Origin: CAZECR01 sp964510495
GTDB taxonomy: Bacteria > Patescibacteriota > Patescibacteriia > Magasanikbacterales > GWA2-37-8
Assembly (NCBI GenBank): GCA_964510495.1
Contig: CAZECR010000040.1
Span: forward strand, 1-6,913
Reading direction: 5' to 3'
DNA length: 6,913 nt
Position 1 is the stretch's first letter. Each line of letters starts with the position of its first letter. Below are positions 6,446-6,913 of this stretch, one piece after another. A model generated the notes under the pieces. That model made no database searches. It was not told the origin of the DNA and saw only the letters and a program-made list of their open reading frames with translations. Both the position numbers and the translations under genes were made by a program.

Positions 6446-6880
6446 ATGTCAGTAGAAAACCAAGATGAAAATTTTGTAGGTGAAATAGTTTCTTCTACGG
6501 CTTTGAAAAAAGCGGATACAGTCATCCCTAAAGAGACTAAAGAATCACGGAATCCCCAAACACAATTAGCTCGCTATATTGAGTCCATCAATGGAACTGC
6601 GGTTTTGACCCAGCCCAATGGTCAGGTCGCTGCTTTGGGCGAAATAAATCGTTGCATCGAGCTAGTTAAAAATTATAATTATAAAAATGCAGCGCTCATA
6701 ACTGATCCGGAGTTACTGGAGTTTATTGACAAGGGTTTTGATCTTATCGTTGATGGTAAAATTCAACATCATACTTTTAGGACTGAATTGCACACTCCGA
6801 TCGGAAAAGCTACCTACGAAAAAATTAGCCTTGACATGCAGAGCAATAATCCGAATAATACCTACTTACGACAGAATTAA
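6446..6880 (+). CDS. Protein of unknown function, 144 residues
   Basis: A soluble 144-residue protein I cannot assign to a family. The first ~37 residues are polar and charged and probably disordered. From about residue 40 there is a compact-looking domain: a helix-like QTQLARYIESING, a strand pair GTAVLTQPNGQVAALG, a helix EINRCIELVKNYNYKN, then AALITDPELLEFIDKGFDLIVDGKI, ending in TPIGKATYEKISLDMQ. The last ~12 residues (NNPNNTY and on) look disordered. There is one Cys and an HH pair, but no recognisable metal or catalytic motif, signal peptide or membrane segment. It follows the oxidoreductase gene by 9 bases on the same strand, so it is probably part of the same operon. The codon pattern and clean start support a real gene; the role is unknown. 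Confidence 0.75.
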   Translation: MSVENQDENFVGEIVSSTALKKADTVIPKETKESRNPQTQLARYIESINGTAVLTQPNGQVAALGEINRCIELVKNYNYKNAALITDPELLEFIDKGFDLIVDGKIQHHTFRTELHTPIGKATYEKISLDMQSNNPNNTYLRQN

Positions 6881-6890
6881 TTCTCTATGT

Positions 6891-6913
6891 ATGCCATCAA
6901 CTGAATCCCGTTT
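6891..6913 (+). CDS. Possible start of a further gene (partial)
   Basis: An ATG 10 bases after the previous stop opens a frame (MPSTESR...) that runs off the window. The spacing fits the tight layout of the other genes. An ATG at 6887 in another frame stops after five codons and is not a gene. Seven codons cannot be identified, so this is a position-based guess. Confidence 0.3.

Overview
The window is a compact, fully one-directional stretch of bacterial chromosome. Six complete protein genes (plus a short seventh) lie on the + strand, with gaps of 4 to 32 bases or 4-base ATGA overlaps, and there is almost no non-coding DNA. No Shine-Dalgarno motif precedes any start codon at normal spacing. 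At least one gene (the M23 hydrolase at 2535) has a strong extended -10 promoter placed so that transcription should begin at or next to its ATG, which suggests leaderless mRNAs. TGA is used as a stop twice (gene at 93 and ddl), so codes that read TGA as an amino acid are unlikely. The protein style, small tight operons and lack of SD sequences would fit a Candidate Phyla Radiation (Patescibacteria) bacterium. That placement is inference and was not tested by phylogeny.

Layout. Bases 1-92 hold what may be the last codons of an upstream gene and a short spacer. Bases 93-1013 encode a cytoplasmic protein with a zinc-protease HExxH motif that I cannot assign to a named family. It overlaps gltX (1010-2515, glutamyl-tRNA synthetase) by 4 bases. 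A leaderless-type promoter at the end of gltX then drives a secreted coiled-coil M23 peptidoglycan hydrolase (2535-3764). Next is ddl, D-alanine-D-alanine ligase (3797-4780), whose stop overlaps a 99-residue protein of unknown function (4777-5076). After 4 bases comes a DAO-family FAD-dependent oxidoreductase (5081-6436), then a 144-residue protein of unknown function (6446-6880). A possible further start codon lies at 6891, at the window edge.

Functionally the middle is a cell-wall pair: an enzyme that makes the D-Ala-D-Ala stem-peptide end and a hydrolase that cuts cross-linked wall, probably during division. The FAD amine/amino-acid oxidoreductase and its two small partners appear to be translated in series with ddl. 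This raises, without proving, a link to D-amino-acid or amine metabolism. I saw no RNA genes, insertion sequences, CRISPR arrays, convincing terminators or attachment sites.
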